A stretch of DNA of 64,000 bases from DASWZN01 sp036404435. Its GTDB lineage: Bacteria > Acidobacteriota > Terriglobia > Bryobacterales > Bryobacteraceae. The notes below the pieces were generated by a model that had not been told where the DNA came from, made no database searches, and saw nothing but the letters and a program-made list of their open reading frames with translations. Positions within the stretch are counted from its first letter, which is position 1. The number at the start of each line of letters is the position of its first letter. This document shows, piece by piece, positions 26,092 to 34,768 of the stretch. The stretch covers positions 1-64,000 of the forward strand of contig DASWZN010000051.1 of assembly GCA_036404435.1 (NCBI GenBank), read 5' to 3'. The translations under genes were made by a program, and so were the position numbers.

Positions 26092-27037
26092 GCGCGCGCT
26101 CGATCCATCCGAACCCGTGATCGCTCCAGTATTTGCCGTCCGCCCCGACACGGGCCTTGCTGACGCAGAACCCCAACGGCCGTCCGTTCCCAGGGAATCG
26201 GCAATCCGGTGACGTACAGCAACTGTCCTGTCCCCCGCGCCCGGTGCTTGGCTGGACCACTTCATCGGCCAGCGAAGCTTCGCCCCGTTATGCGCCCGGC
26301 AGCGACATCAGTCCCCAGCAACGCCTACCGGCGCAGGCAGGCGTCGACCGCGTCCGATCAGGGCCGCAGGCTTAGGCGAGCTTCCTCGCTGACGGTTCGA
26401 CGTGAGGGGTTGGCCAAGGTGAGGCGGAAGCTGACGTCTTGGAAAACGGGGTGATACGCAAGGCCGCCAAGCCGCAGCGCCCCCAAGCTCTCCAGGCGGT
26501 GCTCGGCACCATCAGCGACTGCGAGACGGTTCGGATGATGGTGGAGCGCCAAGGGGGCGACCGCGGGATCGAGTCTTTGTTGCAGAGGAGAGTTCGCCGG
26601 AAGCTGAGTGAGTTCCGCCAGGGCTGGGCCGATGCGTTCACCGATAAGTCCATCCAACGCGTGATCAGCGAGCTCAGCCAAGAAGCGCCCAGAAAGCCCG
26701 CGGCCCAGAGTGAGCCAAGCGTACCCGAGGCCGTTCGCCTCCGGGCAGCGCATGCTCAGGCGGCTGCGAGTCCGCCGGCACAAACTTGGGCTGCCGATAG
26801 CACGCCCTGCGCGAGTCCGGGTTGCCGGCTCGGTGCGGCAATTCGCCGGAGTCCAACAGATCGGCCAGGCATGGACGTGACACGACTGCAATCGTGCTTT
26901 AACCCACGTTGATTATCTGGAATTGCCCATCTAATACGAATGAAGCACGATCAGCGTGCGTGTTTTAAGTTCTCGGGCGCGGATCTGACGCCTGCCGCGA
27001 ACAGCTACACGGCGACGATCGCGCGAAGCTCCTGAAG
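26092..27037. other. Long gene-poor stretch with one uncertain frame
   Basis: No family is recognisable in this ~950-base gap. The plus-strand frame 26439-26912 contains a helical charged stretch (RRKLSEFRQGWADAFTDKSI then QRVISELSQE) that could be a remnant, but its C-terminal third is low-quality. The minus-strand frame opposite is Leu/Ala/Arg-rich as expected for a shadow. I do not call a gene. The region sits between two decayed loci and is probably eroded DNA. Confidence 0.35.
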
Positions 27038-29491
27038 CTACTCTTCGCGCAGCGCCCGGATGGGATCCACGCGCGAGGCGTGCCGGGCCGGCGCCAGCGT
27101 GGCCAGCATCGTGATCAGCAGGAGCGGAAGCGCGATGGCGGCCAGTTCCAGGGGGTTGAACCCGATGGACGACGGACCCACCATCACGACGGAGGTGACC
27201 GCGCGGCAGCAGAAGAACGCCACCACCAAGCCGACGGCGACTCCGGCTGCGCCAAGCTGCAATCCCTGCTCGAGCACGATGCGGACCACCTTCCAGGGGT
27301 CCGCACCGATGGCGATGCGGATCCCGATCTCGCGCGTGCGGCGGCTGACCGAGTACGCCACCAATCCGTAGAGTCCCACCACCGCCAGCAACAAACCCAT
27401 CAGACCCAGCGCTCCCACCACCTGTGTGAGCATGATGGGCACCTTCACGGCGCGCATGCGGTAGAAATCCTCGATCGTGCGGACATCGAAGACGGGCATA
27501 TCGGGATCGATCCCGTGCACCACGTCCCTCACTGCGGCGGAGATGGAGCCGGAGTCCCGGGCAGCCGATTGGGTCACCAGGGTAAACGCGGAATGGCTGC
27601 GTTGGCGGAGAGGCAGGTAGACGAAATCCCCTGGCGGCTCGTTAATCCACCTGTACTTCGCCATCCTGGCAACGCCGACGATCTCTAGCAGGTCGCCGGC
27701 AGGGCTCTTCACGTGGAACCGCTGCCCGAGTGCGTCTCCCTTGGGCCAGAAATGATTGGCCAGGTGTTCGTTCACTACGGCTACCAGCGGCGCGTTCTCG
27801 CCGTCCGATTCTAGGAAGCTCCGGCCGCGCAGGATGGGGATGTCCATGACGCGGAAGAAATCCTCGCTGACAATGGCTTAGAGGGCGTTCGGCATCTCCT
27901 CCCCGCGCCGCGACTGGTAACCGGCGGGAACGATGTCCAGCGAGTCTACCGCATACATGGGGGGAACCGAAGAAAGCGCGGCGGCCCGCACGCCCGGGGC
28001 GGCCTGCGCTCTCTCCAATAACGTCTTGTAGAATTGCCGGGTGCGGTCTTCCGGGTAGTTCGCCAGTTGCGTGTCAAGGCTGGTCAGAAGTAGATGGTCG
28101 GTCCGGAATCCGGGCCCGGCGGCCAGTTCATGCCGGAAGCCGCGCACCAGGGCGGCGGAGACGCTGAGGAGGACCAGCGATAGAGCGACCTGGCCCGCCA
28201 CAATCGTGTTGCGGCCCCACAAACGGCGTGGCCCGGCGCTATCGGCGTCAGCCGCTTTCAGTGCCGGCACCAGGTTGGAACGAGTCATGTGCAGGGCCGG
28301 CGCCAGCCCGAACAGCAGGGTGCTCAGGACCGCGGCCGCGAGCGTAAACAGCAGAACCCGGCTATCCACGTTCATGTCGAAAACGACGGGCACATCGGGC
28401 GGAATCGGAATGCGGCGCCAGAAATCCGCGAACGCTTGCGCAACCAGCATGCCCAGCATCCCGCCCGCGATGGCCACCAGCAGGTTCTCTAGAAGCAACT
28501 GGCGGATCAGCGCCCAGCGGCCGGCGCCCAGCGCCAGCCGGACCGCGATCTCCCGAGACCGGCCGCGGGCGCGGCTCAGCAGCAAGCCCGCGACATTGGC
28601 GCACGCCACCGACAGGACGCAGAATCCCAGAACCCCGAGCATCCATATCATGGCCGCAACTTCGGGACCCTGGGCGATACGAAGCTGGAGTTCGGTCTGG
28701 ACCTGGATCCGGTCCCCGGGGCCGGCTTGCGCGTGCAGCTTCAGCAACTGATCCGCGAGGGGGCCAATATCGGCCTGCGCCTGCGCCAAACTCACACCGG
28801 GCTTGAGGCGGCCTTTGACGAACAGCCAGCCGGCGTTGCGGTCGTGTAAAAGGTTGCGCTCTCCCAGGCTGGCCGACATGGCCAGCGGAATAAACATCGT
28901 TGGCCGGAACATCAGGCTGATGCCGGTGAAATGCTCGGGCGCAACGCCGATCACCGTGAATTCGATCCCGTTCAGCCGGATTCGGGACCCCAGCACCGAC
29001 GGGCTGGCCGCGAATTGACTCACCCAGAAGTCGTGCCCCAGCACCAGCACCGCGTCGCGCCCTTCGACCCGATCCTCATCCGGCCGGAAGCCGCGTCCGA
29101 GTGTGGGCTCGACGCCCAGCACCTGGAAGAAGTTGCCCGAGACGTACATCCCGATCTTCATTCGCGGCAGGGCGCGCGCGTCGGCGGCGTAGCCGACCTT
29201 CACGAAGGAAGCGGCGATGAGGCCCTCGAAGCTGCGGTTGCGATCCCGCAGCTCCACGTAATCCGGGTACGAGATGTTCGTATTGCTCCCAAACTTGGCG
29301 GAGGTGGTGGTATTGATGTTGACCACCCGGTCCGGTCCCAGGATCGGCAGCGGCCGCAGGATGATCGCGTCGGCGAAGCTGAACATCGCGGAAGTGGCGC
29401 CGATGCCCAGCGCCAGCGAACATATGGCGACGGCGGTGAAGCCGGGGTCTTTCCTCAGAGTCTTGAGCGCGCGCCCGATGGATGTCAGCAT
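27038..29491 (-). pseudogene. ADOP/MacB-type ABC permease interrupted by one in-frame stop
   Basis: The gene starts at 29491 (MLTSIGRALKTLRKDPGFTA) after GGGAGGAGA and ends at 27038 (RHASRVDPIRALREE). It carries an N-terminal helix (AICSLALGIGATSAMFSFAD), MacB_PCD, a first FtsX block (GRSREIAVRLALGAGRWALI) and a second FtsX block (RTREIGIRIAIGADPWKVVR). At 27878-27880 a TAA splits EEMPNAL from AIVSEDFFRV in the same frame; family members usually have Tyr there (PNALYAIVSEDYF). Both halves are otherwise intact, so one TAC/TAT-to-TAA change explains it. Either the gene is a young pseudogene, the stop is a sequencing error, or the two parts are made separately. No ABC ATPase gene is adjacent, as is common for ADOP genes. 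Confidence 0.8.
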
Positions 29492-29890
29492 GGCGCCTGG
29501 TCTCCTCCCAACGAGATTCGGGGGTGAACGTGCAATTATGGTGCCAGGCTCAAAGGTTGTCAACGGGCGTTTGGCCGCATGGCCGGCGCGTGCCGCCACC
29601 GTAGCTGTCCGCTCCTGGGAACGGGTGTCCGCCTTCGGACGGGTTGCGGTTCCGAGCGTGCAGGCGCATGGTTACGAAATGGTTACGAATGTGTTAGGGA
29701 TCGCCCCTGCGTCTCTCCAGGCTGAGAATAAGGCTGGTGAATTTAACGCTCCTGTAATTTGGCTCTGCTAAGTTGGGCGCTGACAGGGCGGGTGCCTATG
29801 GGCCCTCCGGAGACAAACTCCCTCAGAAACCTCGGCTCCGCATCCCTGGCTTAGTCGTGGTGAGAATAGGGCGGTTAGGAGCTCCCAAGC
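29492..29890. other. Intergenic region between divergent permease and GNAT-nitrilase genes
   Basis: This 400-base divergent spacer must hold promoters for both flanking genes. An AT-richer patch lies around 29670-29770, but I could not place a confident -35/-10 pair. No ORF here shows family features. Confidence 0.4.
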
Positions 29891-31555
29891 ATGGAAACGG
29901 CCGGCGGCCCACTAAGACAATTCAGCGTGAGACCAATGACCCTCGACGACGTCGCGGCGGTAATCGCGCTGCAGGGGCGTGCGTTTCCAGGCGAGCCGCC
30001 CTGGAGGGCCGACCAACTGACGCGCCATCTCGAAGTGTTCCCCGAAGGCCAGCTTGTAGTCTCGGACGAGACCGGCCGCATCTTGGGTTCAGCCAGCTCG
30101 CTACTCATCGACTGGGATGATTACGCCGAGTCCGCCCACTGGTCGGCGATCACCGGGCAGGGGACATTCGATACCCACAATCCGCTCGGCAAGACCCTGT
30201 ATGGCGCCGACATGGGCGTGGACCCCGAGGTGCGCCAGCAGGGCGTCGGCACTCTCCTGTACGACGCACGCAAAGTGCTGATCGGGGAGCGGGGGCTGAA
30301 GCGGCTGCTCACCGGCGGCCGGATCCCAGGCTACGCCGCGGTCGCTGAACAGATGACACCCAAGGAATACGTGGCCGAAGTCGTCGCTGCCAAACGATGG
30401 GACCCCGTGCTCACCTTCCAGCTCGGGAACGGGCTGGTGGTTCTGGATGTCGTCCCGAATTACCTGCAGGACAACGAATCGCACGGCTTTGCCACGGTGC
30501 TCGAATGGCTGAACCCGGAATACACCTCCTCGGTCAGCCTGCAGGCGAGCCTCCAGCACGCGGCCCTGGAACAGGTCGCCGCGGAGGCCTTGCGCGGGAC
30601 TCCGCGTCCGCGCCGCGTGCGCATCGCCGCCGTGCAGTACCTGCTCCGGCCGATCACCCGCTTTGAGGACTTCGCCAGCCAGGTTGAGTTCTTCGTTCAC
30701 AGCGCCAAGGATTACCATGCCCACTTCGTGCTGTTCCCCGAGCTTTTCACGATGCAGCTTCTCAGCTACATCAACGAGCCGGCCCCGGCGCTGGCGGTGC
30801 GCCGCCTCGCCCAATTGGCGCCCGGCTACGAGGCGCTGTTTATGCGGCTGGCGCAGGAAACGGGCATCTACATCATCGCCGGGACCCATCCCGTCATTCA
30901 GAAGGGCCACGCCTTCAACGCCGCGCACCTGTTCACGCCCAACGGGAAGGTGTTCCGCCAGAAGAAAGTCCACCTGACCCCCACCGAGAGCGGTCCTTAC
31001 CAGTTCAGCCGCGGCCATGGCCTGTACATCTACCACACCGATTTCGGCAACATCGCCATCCTGGTCTGTTATGACGTGGAGTTTCCCGAGGTGGCGCGGG
31101 TGATGGCCGAGGCCGGCGCCGAGATTCTGTTCGTTCCCTCCTGCACGGACGGCCGGGAGGGCTTCTGCCGGGTCCGCTATTGCGCCCAGGCCCGCGCCAT
31201 TGAGAACCAGATCTACGTCGCGATGACTGGCACCGTGGGCAATCTGCCTTTGGTGCCCTACATGGCCACCAACTACGGTCAGGCCGCGATCCTGACACCC
31301 TCGGATTACTTTTTCGCCCGGGACGGGATCGCGGCGGAAGGCACCATCAATCAGGAGCAGTTGGTGGTCGCCGACGTCGATCTGGACCTGCTCGACGAAC
31401 AGCGCGTCAATGGCAGCGTCATCCCGCTCCATGACCTGATCAAGGACGCCTACGACAATGTGATCCACTACTCGGATTACAGAAGCCACAAGCGGGTCGA
31501 GGCCGGACAAGGGCCGCCCCAGTCGCTTCCCATGGCCGAAGCTTACACCCTCTGA
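29891..31555 (+). CDS. Bifunctional GNAT acetyltransferase-carbon-nitrogen hydrolase (nitrilase superfamily)
   Basis: This is a 554-residue fusion. Residues about 10-205 form a GNAT domain (SVRPMTLDDVAAVIALQGRA; the acetyl-CoA loop region VDPEVRQQGVGTLLYDARK). Residues about 240-540 form a nitrilase-superfamily domain with the full triad: Glu284 in LFPELFTM, Lys359 in RQKKVHLTP and Cys393 in ILVCYDVEFPE. It is full length. This fusion architecture is known in bacteria and yeast-like nitrilase branches. The biochemical role is unresolved: amide hydrolysis and acyl transfer on an amino compound are both possible. The protein is cytoplasmic, as no signal peptide is seen. No partner genes are close, so it appears to be a single-gene unit. 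Confidence 0.9.
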   Translation: METAGGPLRQFSVRPMTLDDVAAVIALQGRAFPGEPPWRADQLTRHLEVFPEGQLVVSDETGRILGSASSLLIDWDDYAESAHWSAITGQGTFDTHNPLGKTLYGADMGVDPEVRQQGVGTLLYDARKVLIGERGLKRLLTGGRIPGYAAVAEQMTPKEYVAEVVAAKRWDPVLTFQLGNGLVVLDVVPNYLQDNESHGFATVLEWLNPEYTSSVSLQASLQHAALEQVAAEALRGTPRPRRVRIAAVQYLLRPITRFEDFASQVEFFVHSAKDYHAHFVLFPELFTMQLLSYINEPAPALAVRRLAQLAPGYEALFMRLAQETGIYIIAGTHPVIQKGHAFNAAHLFTPNGKVFRQKKVHLTPTESGPYQFSRGHGLYIYHTDFGNIAILVCYDVEFPEVARVMAEAGAEILFVPSCTDGREGFCRVRYCAQARAIENQIYVAMTGTVGNLPLVPYMATNYGQAAILTPSDYFFARDGIAAEGTINQEQLVVADVDLDLLDEQRVNGSVIPLHDLIKDAYDNVIHYSDYRSHKRVEAGQGPPQSLPMAEAYTL

Positions 31556-31569
31556 TACGCGGGCTTTAC

Positions 31570-31719
31570 GGAGAGTCGGCGGTGCAGGAGAGCCCCTTGT
31601 TCCGTGCCGCTCGTCTCAAGGCCGCTCATTGAGGTCTCAGCCAAGATTCCCGGCGAAAAAGCCGACTGCACCCTTCAGCCAAGGATCACACCCCACCGAG
31701 TCCGGTGAGCCGACTCTCC
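31570..31719. repeat. 11-bp inverted repeat pair upstream of the recombinase
   Basis: GGAGAGTCGGC at 31570-31580 and its exact reverse complement GCCGACTCTCC at 31709-31719 bracket a ~130-base segment in the gap just before the tyrosine recombinase. Such pairs can be recombination-site arms or part of a long-range stem. The match could also be chance in GC-rich DNA. Confidence 0.3.
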
Positions 31720-31770
31720 CACGCCAGTTTCGCTTGATGTCCTCGCCACCCCGAGGTAAGGTCCAGGTGT

Positions 31771-31790
31771 CTACCGATATGGCCCATTAA
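31771..31790 (+). repeat. Dispersed intergenic repeat, copy D (short)
   Basis: CTACCGATATGGC followed by CCATTAA matches the start of copy B at 2020-2037 (CTACCGATATGGCTCCATAA) apart from a short gap. It sits ten bases before the recombinase ATG at 31801, so it overlaps the likely leader of that gene. Confidence 0.35.
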
Positions 31791-31800
31791 GAGGACTGAA

Positions 31801-32724
31801 ATGAACGAGTTAACCTTGGCGAACCGGGCTTCAGACTGGCACCGGCTGAAGGCTCTGGTCCTGGATAGCGTTTCTTCCCCGATTACCCGGCGGGTCTACA
31901 ATCTCGGGCTGGACGAGTTCATCGCCTGGTACGGCCAGGCGCCGCGGCCCGGCTTTACGAAGGCCACGGTCAACGCCTGGCGAACAGAGCTGGAGGCTCG
32001 CGGCCTTGGGTCGGTCTCCATCAACGTCCGGATCACCGCCGTTCGGAAACTGGCGGTCGAGGCCGCCGACAACGGGCTGCTGGCGCCGGAGCTGGCGGCC
32101 GGCATCACGCGCGTCAAGGGCGCCAAGTCAACGGGCGGGCGGGTTGGGAACTGGCTGTCCGTCCAGCAGGCCCAGAAGCTGCTGAACGCGCCGGACGTGA
32201 CTACCAAGAAGGGCCTGCGCGACCGGGCGATGCTGGCGGTCCTGCTTGGCTGCGGGCTGCGGCGATCCGAGGTGGCGGCGCTCACGCTCAAGCACATCCA
32301 GCAGCGGGACAACCGTTGGTGCATCGTGGACCTGGTCGGGAAGCACGGGCGCGTGCGCACGATCCCGATGCCGACGTGGGTGAAGGTCGCCATCGATGCG
32401 TGGACGGCGGCGGCCGGATTGACCGAGGGCCACGTGCTGCGCCCGGTAACGCGCGGGGACCAAGTGCAGGGGGAGCGCATGACGGAAAAGGTCGTCTGGC
32501 AGTTGCTCCAGCCGTACGCCGTGGCCGCTGGTGTCCCCGGAATTGCGCCCCATGACCTGCGTCGGAGCTGCGCGAAGATGTGCCGAGCCGCCGGCGGCGA
32601 GCTCGAACAGATCCAGTTGCTCCTGGGCCACGCCTCGGTCCAGACGACCGAGCGGTACCTCGGGACCAGGCAGGATCTGGTGCACGCGCCCAACGATGGG
32701 ATCAAGCTGCGCGTGGCGGTTTAG
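31801..32724 (+). CDS. Tyrosine recombinase/phage-type integrase
   Basis: This 307-residue protein has an N-terminal SAM-like DNA-binding domain (residues about 15-95, SPITRRVYNLGLDEFIAWYG) and a C-terminal catalytic domain. The active-site residues are all visible: Arg154 in GCGLRRSEV, His251 and Arg254 in PHDLRRSCA, His277 in LLGHASVQTTERYL and nucleophile Tyr286. The length is typical of XerC/D-like recombinases and small integrases. There is no extra loop as in integron integrases. No phage genes, tRNA target or cassette array flank it, so its substrate is unclear; it may be a stranded or cassette-type recombinase. Its stop overlaps the stop of the convergent DUF4386 gene. Confidence 0.88.
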   Translation: MNELTLANRASDWHRLKALVLDSVSSPITRRVYNLGLDEFIAWYGQAPRPGFTKATVNAWRTELEARGLGSVSINVRITAVRKLAVEAADNGLLAPELAAGITRVKGAKSTGGRVGNWLSVQQAQKLLNAPDVTTKKGLRDRAMLAVLLGCGLRRSEVAALTLKHIQQRDNRWCIVDLVGKHGRVRTIPMPTWVKVAIDAWTAAAGLTEGHVLRPVTRGDQVQGERMTEKVVWQLLQPYAVAAGVPGIAPHDLRRSCAKMCRAAGGELEQIQLLLGHASVQTTERYLGTRQDLVHAPNDGIKLRVAV

Positions 32725-33461
32725 GGAACTTGCAGCCGCAAAGGGCTGGCTCTCTCTTGCCACTTCGCGACATCGACCCCCTTCAGGCTCAGCCACAGAG
32801 CGAGAGACAGCTCGCCGATGAAGGCCGGCGCCAGGATAGCGGGGAAGATCCGATGCGCGAAGTCGGGGGCTAGAAGCAGTGCGAAGCTATTCGTCAGATA
32901 GCATAACCCGGCGATCTGCAACAAAACGCCGAGCGGCCTCGGAAGATAGCCAGATTTGACGATCAGGTATCCCATAACGAGACAGTAACAGGCGAAGAAG
33001 ATCAGGCTGACACCGAAGCCATAGCTGTACAATCTAGCCGACAAGTACGCCATGACGGAAAGTTGCTCCGGCGTGAATGCTCTCAAGTACGCAGCCTTCC
33101 CCAGCGGAAACAGCGCGGCAACGAAACTGAGTTGTATCACCGCTTCCAACGCCATCGACACCAAATTGAAGAACGTCGCCAGCAAGGCGAGATCTCCGCT
33201 GACCGGCCGCAATAAAACATAGAAGATCCATGTCAAGGTCACAGCACACGCTAGCAAAAAGAGCTCGGCCGCGATGCCGAAACGCCACAGCGCTTCCATC
33301 GACGCGATGTTGGCGGCCGTGGCCGTGGCATCGCCCGATACGATAAGCCTATCCCGTATGAATGACTCGCCGAACAACCCCAGGGCAATAATGACGAGGT
33401 AAAGCATGCCGCCGATTCTGGCATACGTTTTGGGCGACATGTTGAAGGGCAGATCGGTCAT
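32721..33461 (-). CDS. DUF4386-family integral membrane protein
   Basis: This 246-residue protein opens with KTYARIGGMLYLVIIALGLF and shows about six hydrophobic spans, including LFLLACAVTLTWIFYVLLRP, LALLATFFNLVSMALEAVIQ and FGVSLIFFACYCLVMGYLIV. This matches the DUF4386 family, inner-membrane proteins of unknown function. AGGAG is close to the ATG on the minus strand. It converges on the recombinase with a four-base overlap (32721-32724) at the stop codons. It is not evidently part of an operon. Confidence 0.85.
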   Translation of the reverse strand: MTDLPFNMSPKTYARIGGMLYLVIIALGLFGESFIRDRLIVSGDATATAANIASMEALWRFGIAAELFLLACAVTLTWIFYVLLRPVSGDLALLATFFNLVSMALEAVIQLSFVAALFPLGKAAYLRAFTPEQLSVMAYLSARLYSYGFGVSLIFFACYCLVMGYLIVKSGYLPRPLGVLLQIAGLCYLTNSFALLLAPDFAHRIFPAILAPAFIGELSLALWLSLKGVDVAKWQERASPLRLQVP

Positions 33462-33835
33462 TGTGAGACTCCTTTGGTTGGTTGTGCTTCACGCCAGGAT
33501 CGATCCATCCGGCTTCCTGTTGGTGCGCACGGAAAGCGATTGTGTTTGCTCTATCAATCGCCGAGCGTATCACTCTACAAGGGTGCCTGTCAGCAGGTCG
33601 TATAACGCCTGTCGTATAACGCCCGACCCGTAGATGTGCGCCGGGCGACGCGAGCCACGAGTCCCGTTCCGGGAGGACGGGTGCGGTGTGGCGCAGCCCG
33701 GCGACTTCGAGGACGCTGGCCCAGAGCCACTCCCCCCGGCTGGCAGGCCGCGCCATGCAGCGCCACGATGTTGCCCTCCAGGATCGTCGTCGGGCTGGCC
33801 CGCGGCGGCGGCCCGGCTGATCAAGAACGGCTCTC
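33462..33835. other. Intergenic region with a 14-bp tandem motif
   Basis: No gene is recognised. The sequence GTCGTATAACGCC occurs twice in direct orientation at 33597-33609 and 33611-33623. The ATAACGC core resembles that in dispersed copies B and C, so this spot may hold a further degenerate member of that repeat family. Confidence 0.35.
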
Positions 33836-34276
33836 TTAGGTCTGTTCTGCGGCCTTGATCGCCTCGACCATCATTCGCTCCATCTCGTCAACGCCCACCA
33901 GCGCCTTCAAGAACATGCAAAACTGAATGGGCCGGAATCGCAGAAGCTCCATCACCTTGGCGAGACCTTCTTGTGTCAGCGTTCGGCTGTCAGCGGTGAC
34001 GCCCAGATCGTCGAAATCAGCGAAGCCCCACTTGAGCGCCGAGGCCACCCGCCAGACATACCGCTTCTCAAGGGGCAACTGCCGAATCGCTTCCAGTTCC
34101 TGCGTTGGGTCGGCGTCCTGCATGACAGCTTTCGCCAGTTGGAGGTATGGCCGCATATCCGGCGAGGTTGCCAGCTCGTGTGCGCCAACTTCTTGACGGA
34201 GGTCGTTGATAGGGATTCGTTCGATGGGGTTGTCGTCGGACAGGGGCGGGTCGCAGCCTCTCGCGGGCGTCGTCAA
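33836..34276 (-). CDS. Hypothetical protein
   Basis: This 146-residue acidic, mostly helical cytoplasmic-type protein includes MRPYLQLAKAVMQDADPTQE, LEKRYVWRVASALKWGFADF and a C-terminal helix (DEMERMMVEAIKAAEQT). The composition is clearly coding. I do not recognise a family. It lies 130 bases downstream, on the same strand, of the small gene at 34407 and the aminotransferase, and could be the last gene of that unit. Confidence 0.6.
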   Translation of the reverse strand: MTTPARGCDPPLSDDNPIERIPINDLRQEVGAHELATSPDMRPYLQLAKAVMQDADPTQELEAIRQLPLEKRYVWRVASALKWGFADFDDLGVTADSRTLTQEGLAKVMELLRFRPIQFCMFLKALVGVDEMERMMVEAIKAAEQT

Positions 34277-34406
34277 TCGGCGCCTTTGCGCGCGTGGGCT
34301 TGATCGCTCGCGGTGGCTCTGAACGGTTGGAGCGAATCAGCCCACATCAGCCCCTGTGACATCGGTTTTCAGATCGTTGAGCCTCCTCAACGCGAGCGCC
34401 CGCAAT

Positions 34407-34751
34407 TTAATCAATCCATTTTGCGTCGCCCAGGTGAGCCATCAGTTCGAGTTGAGCGGAGTGGCAGGCGCAATCTGCCCGAACAACAATGCGTTCAAGG
34501 GCCCCGGCAATCCGTTGCGACCGGCTGCCCGCGTTGGGGTAGACATCAATCAACGCTTGCGTGGCTCTGGAATCGGAAGTTGCTGTTTCCTCGAGAAAAG
34601 AAATCACTTGGTCCGTGTCTACATCCTCATCAGAGAACGTCTTTCCCTCCAGCCACGCGTGCAGCATGGGTACAGCCTCGGGTACGAGGGCATCAAGCAG
34701 CGCTTGACGCATCTCGTCGGTAGACTGATTGGGTTGGGGGGAGACACTCAT
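34407..34751 (-). CDS. Hypothetical protein downstream of aminotransferase
   Basis: The start at 34751 (MSVSPQPNQSTDEMRQALLD) is chosen over a longer frame that runs back into the aminotransferase. The 114-residue product is acidic and helical (LLDALVPEAVPMLHAWLEGK, DTDQVISFLEETATSDSRAT) with no signal or known domain. It begins only 17 bases after the aminotransferase stop, so the two are probably co-transcribed. Confidence 0.6.
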   Translation of the reverse strand: MSVSPQPNQSTDEMRQALLDALVPEAVPMLHAWLEGKTFSDEDVDTDQVISFLEETATSDSRATQALIDVYPNAGSRSQRIAGALERIVVRADCACHSAQLELMAHLGDAKWID

Positions 34752-34768
34752 TCCGGCTGGCGGCGTCG

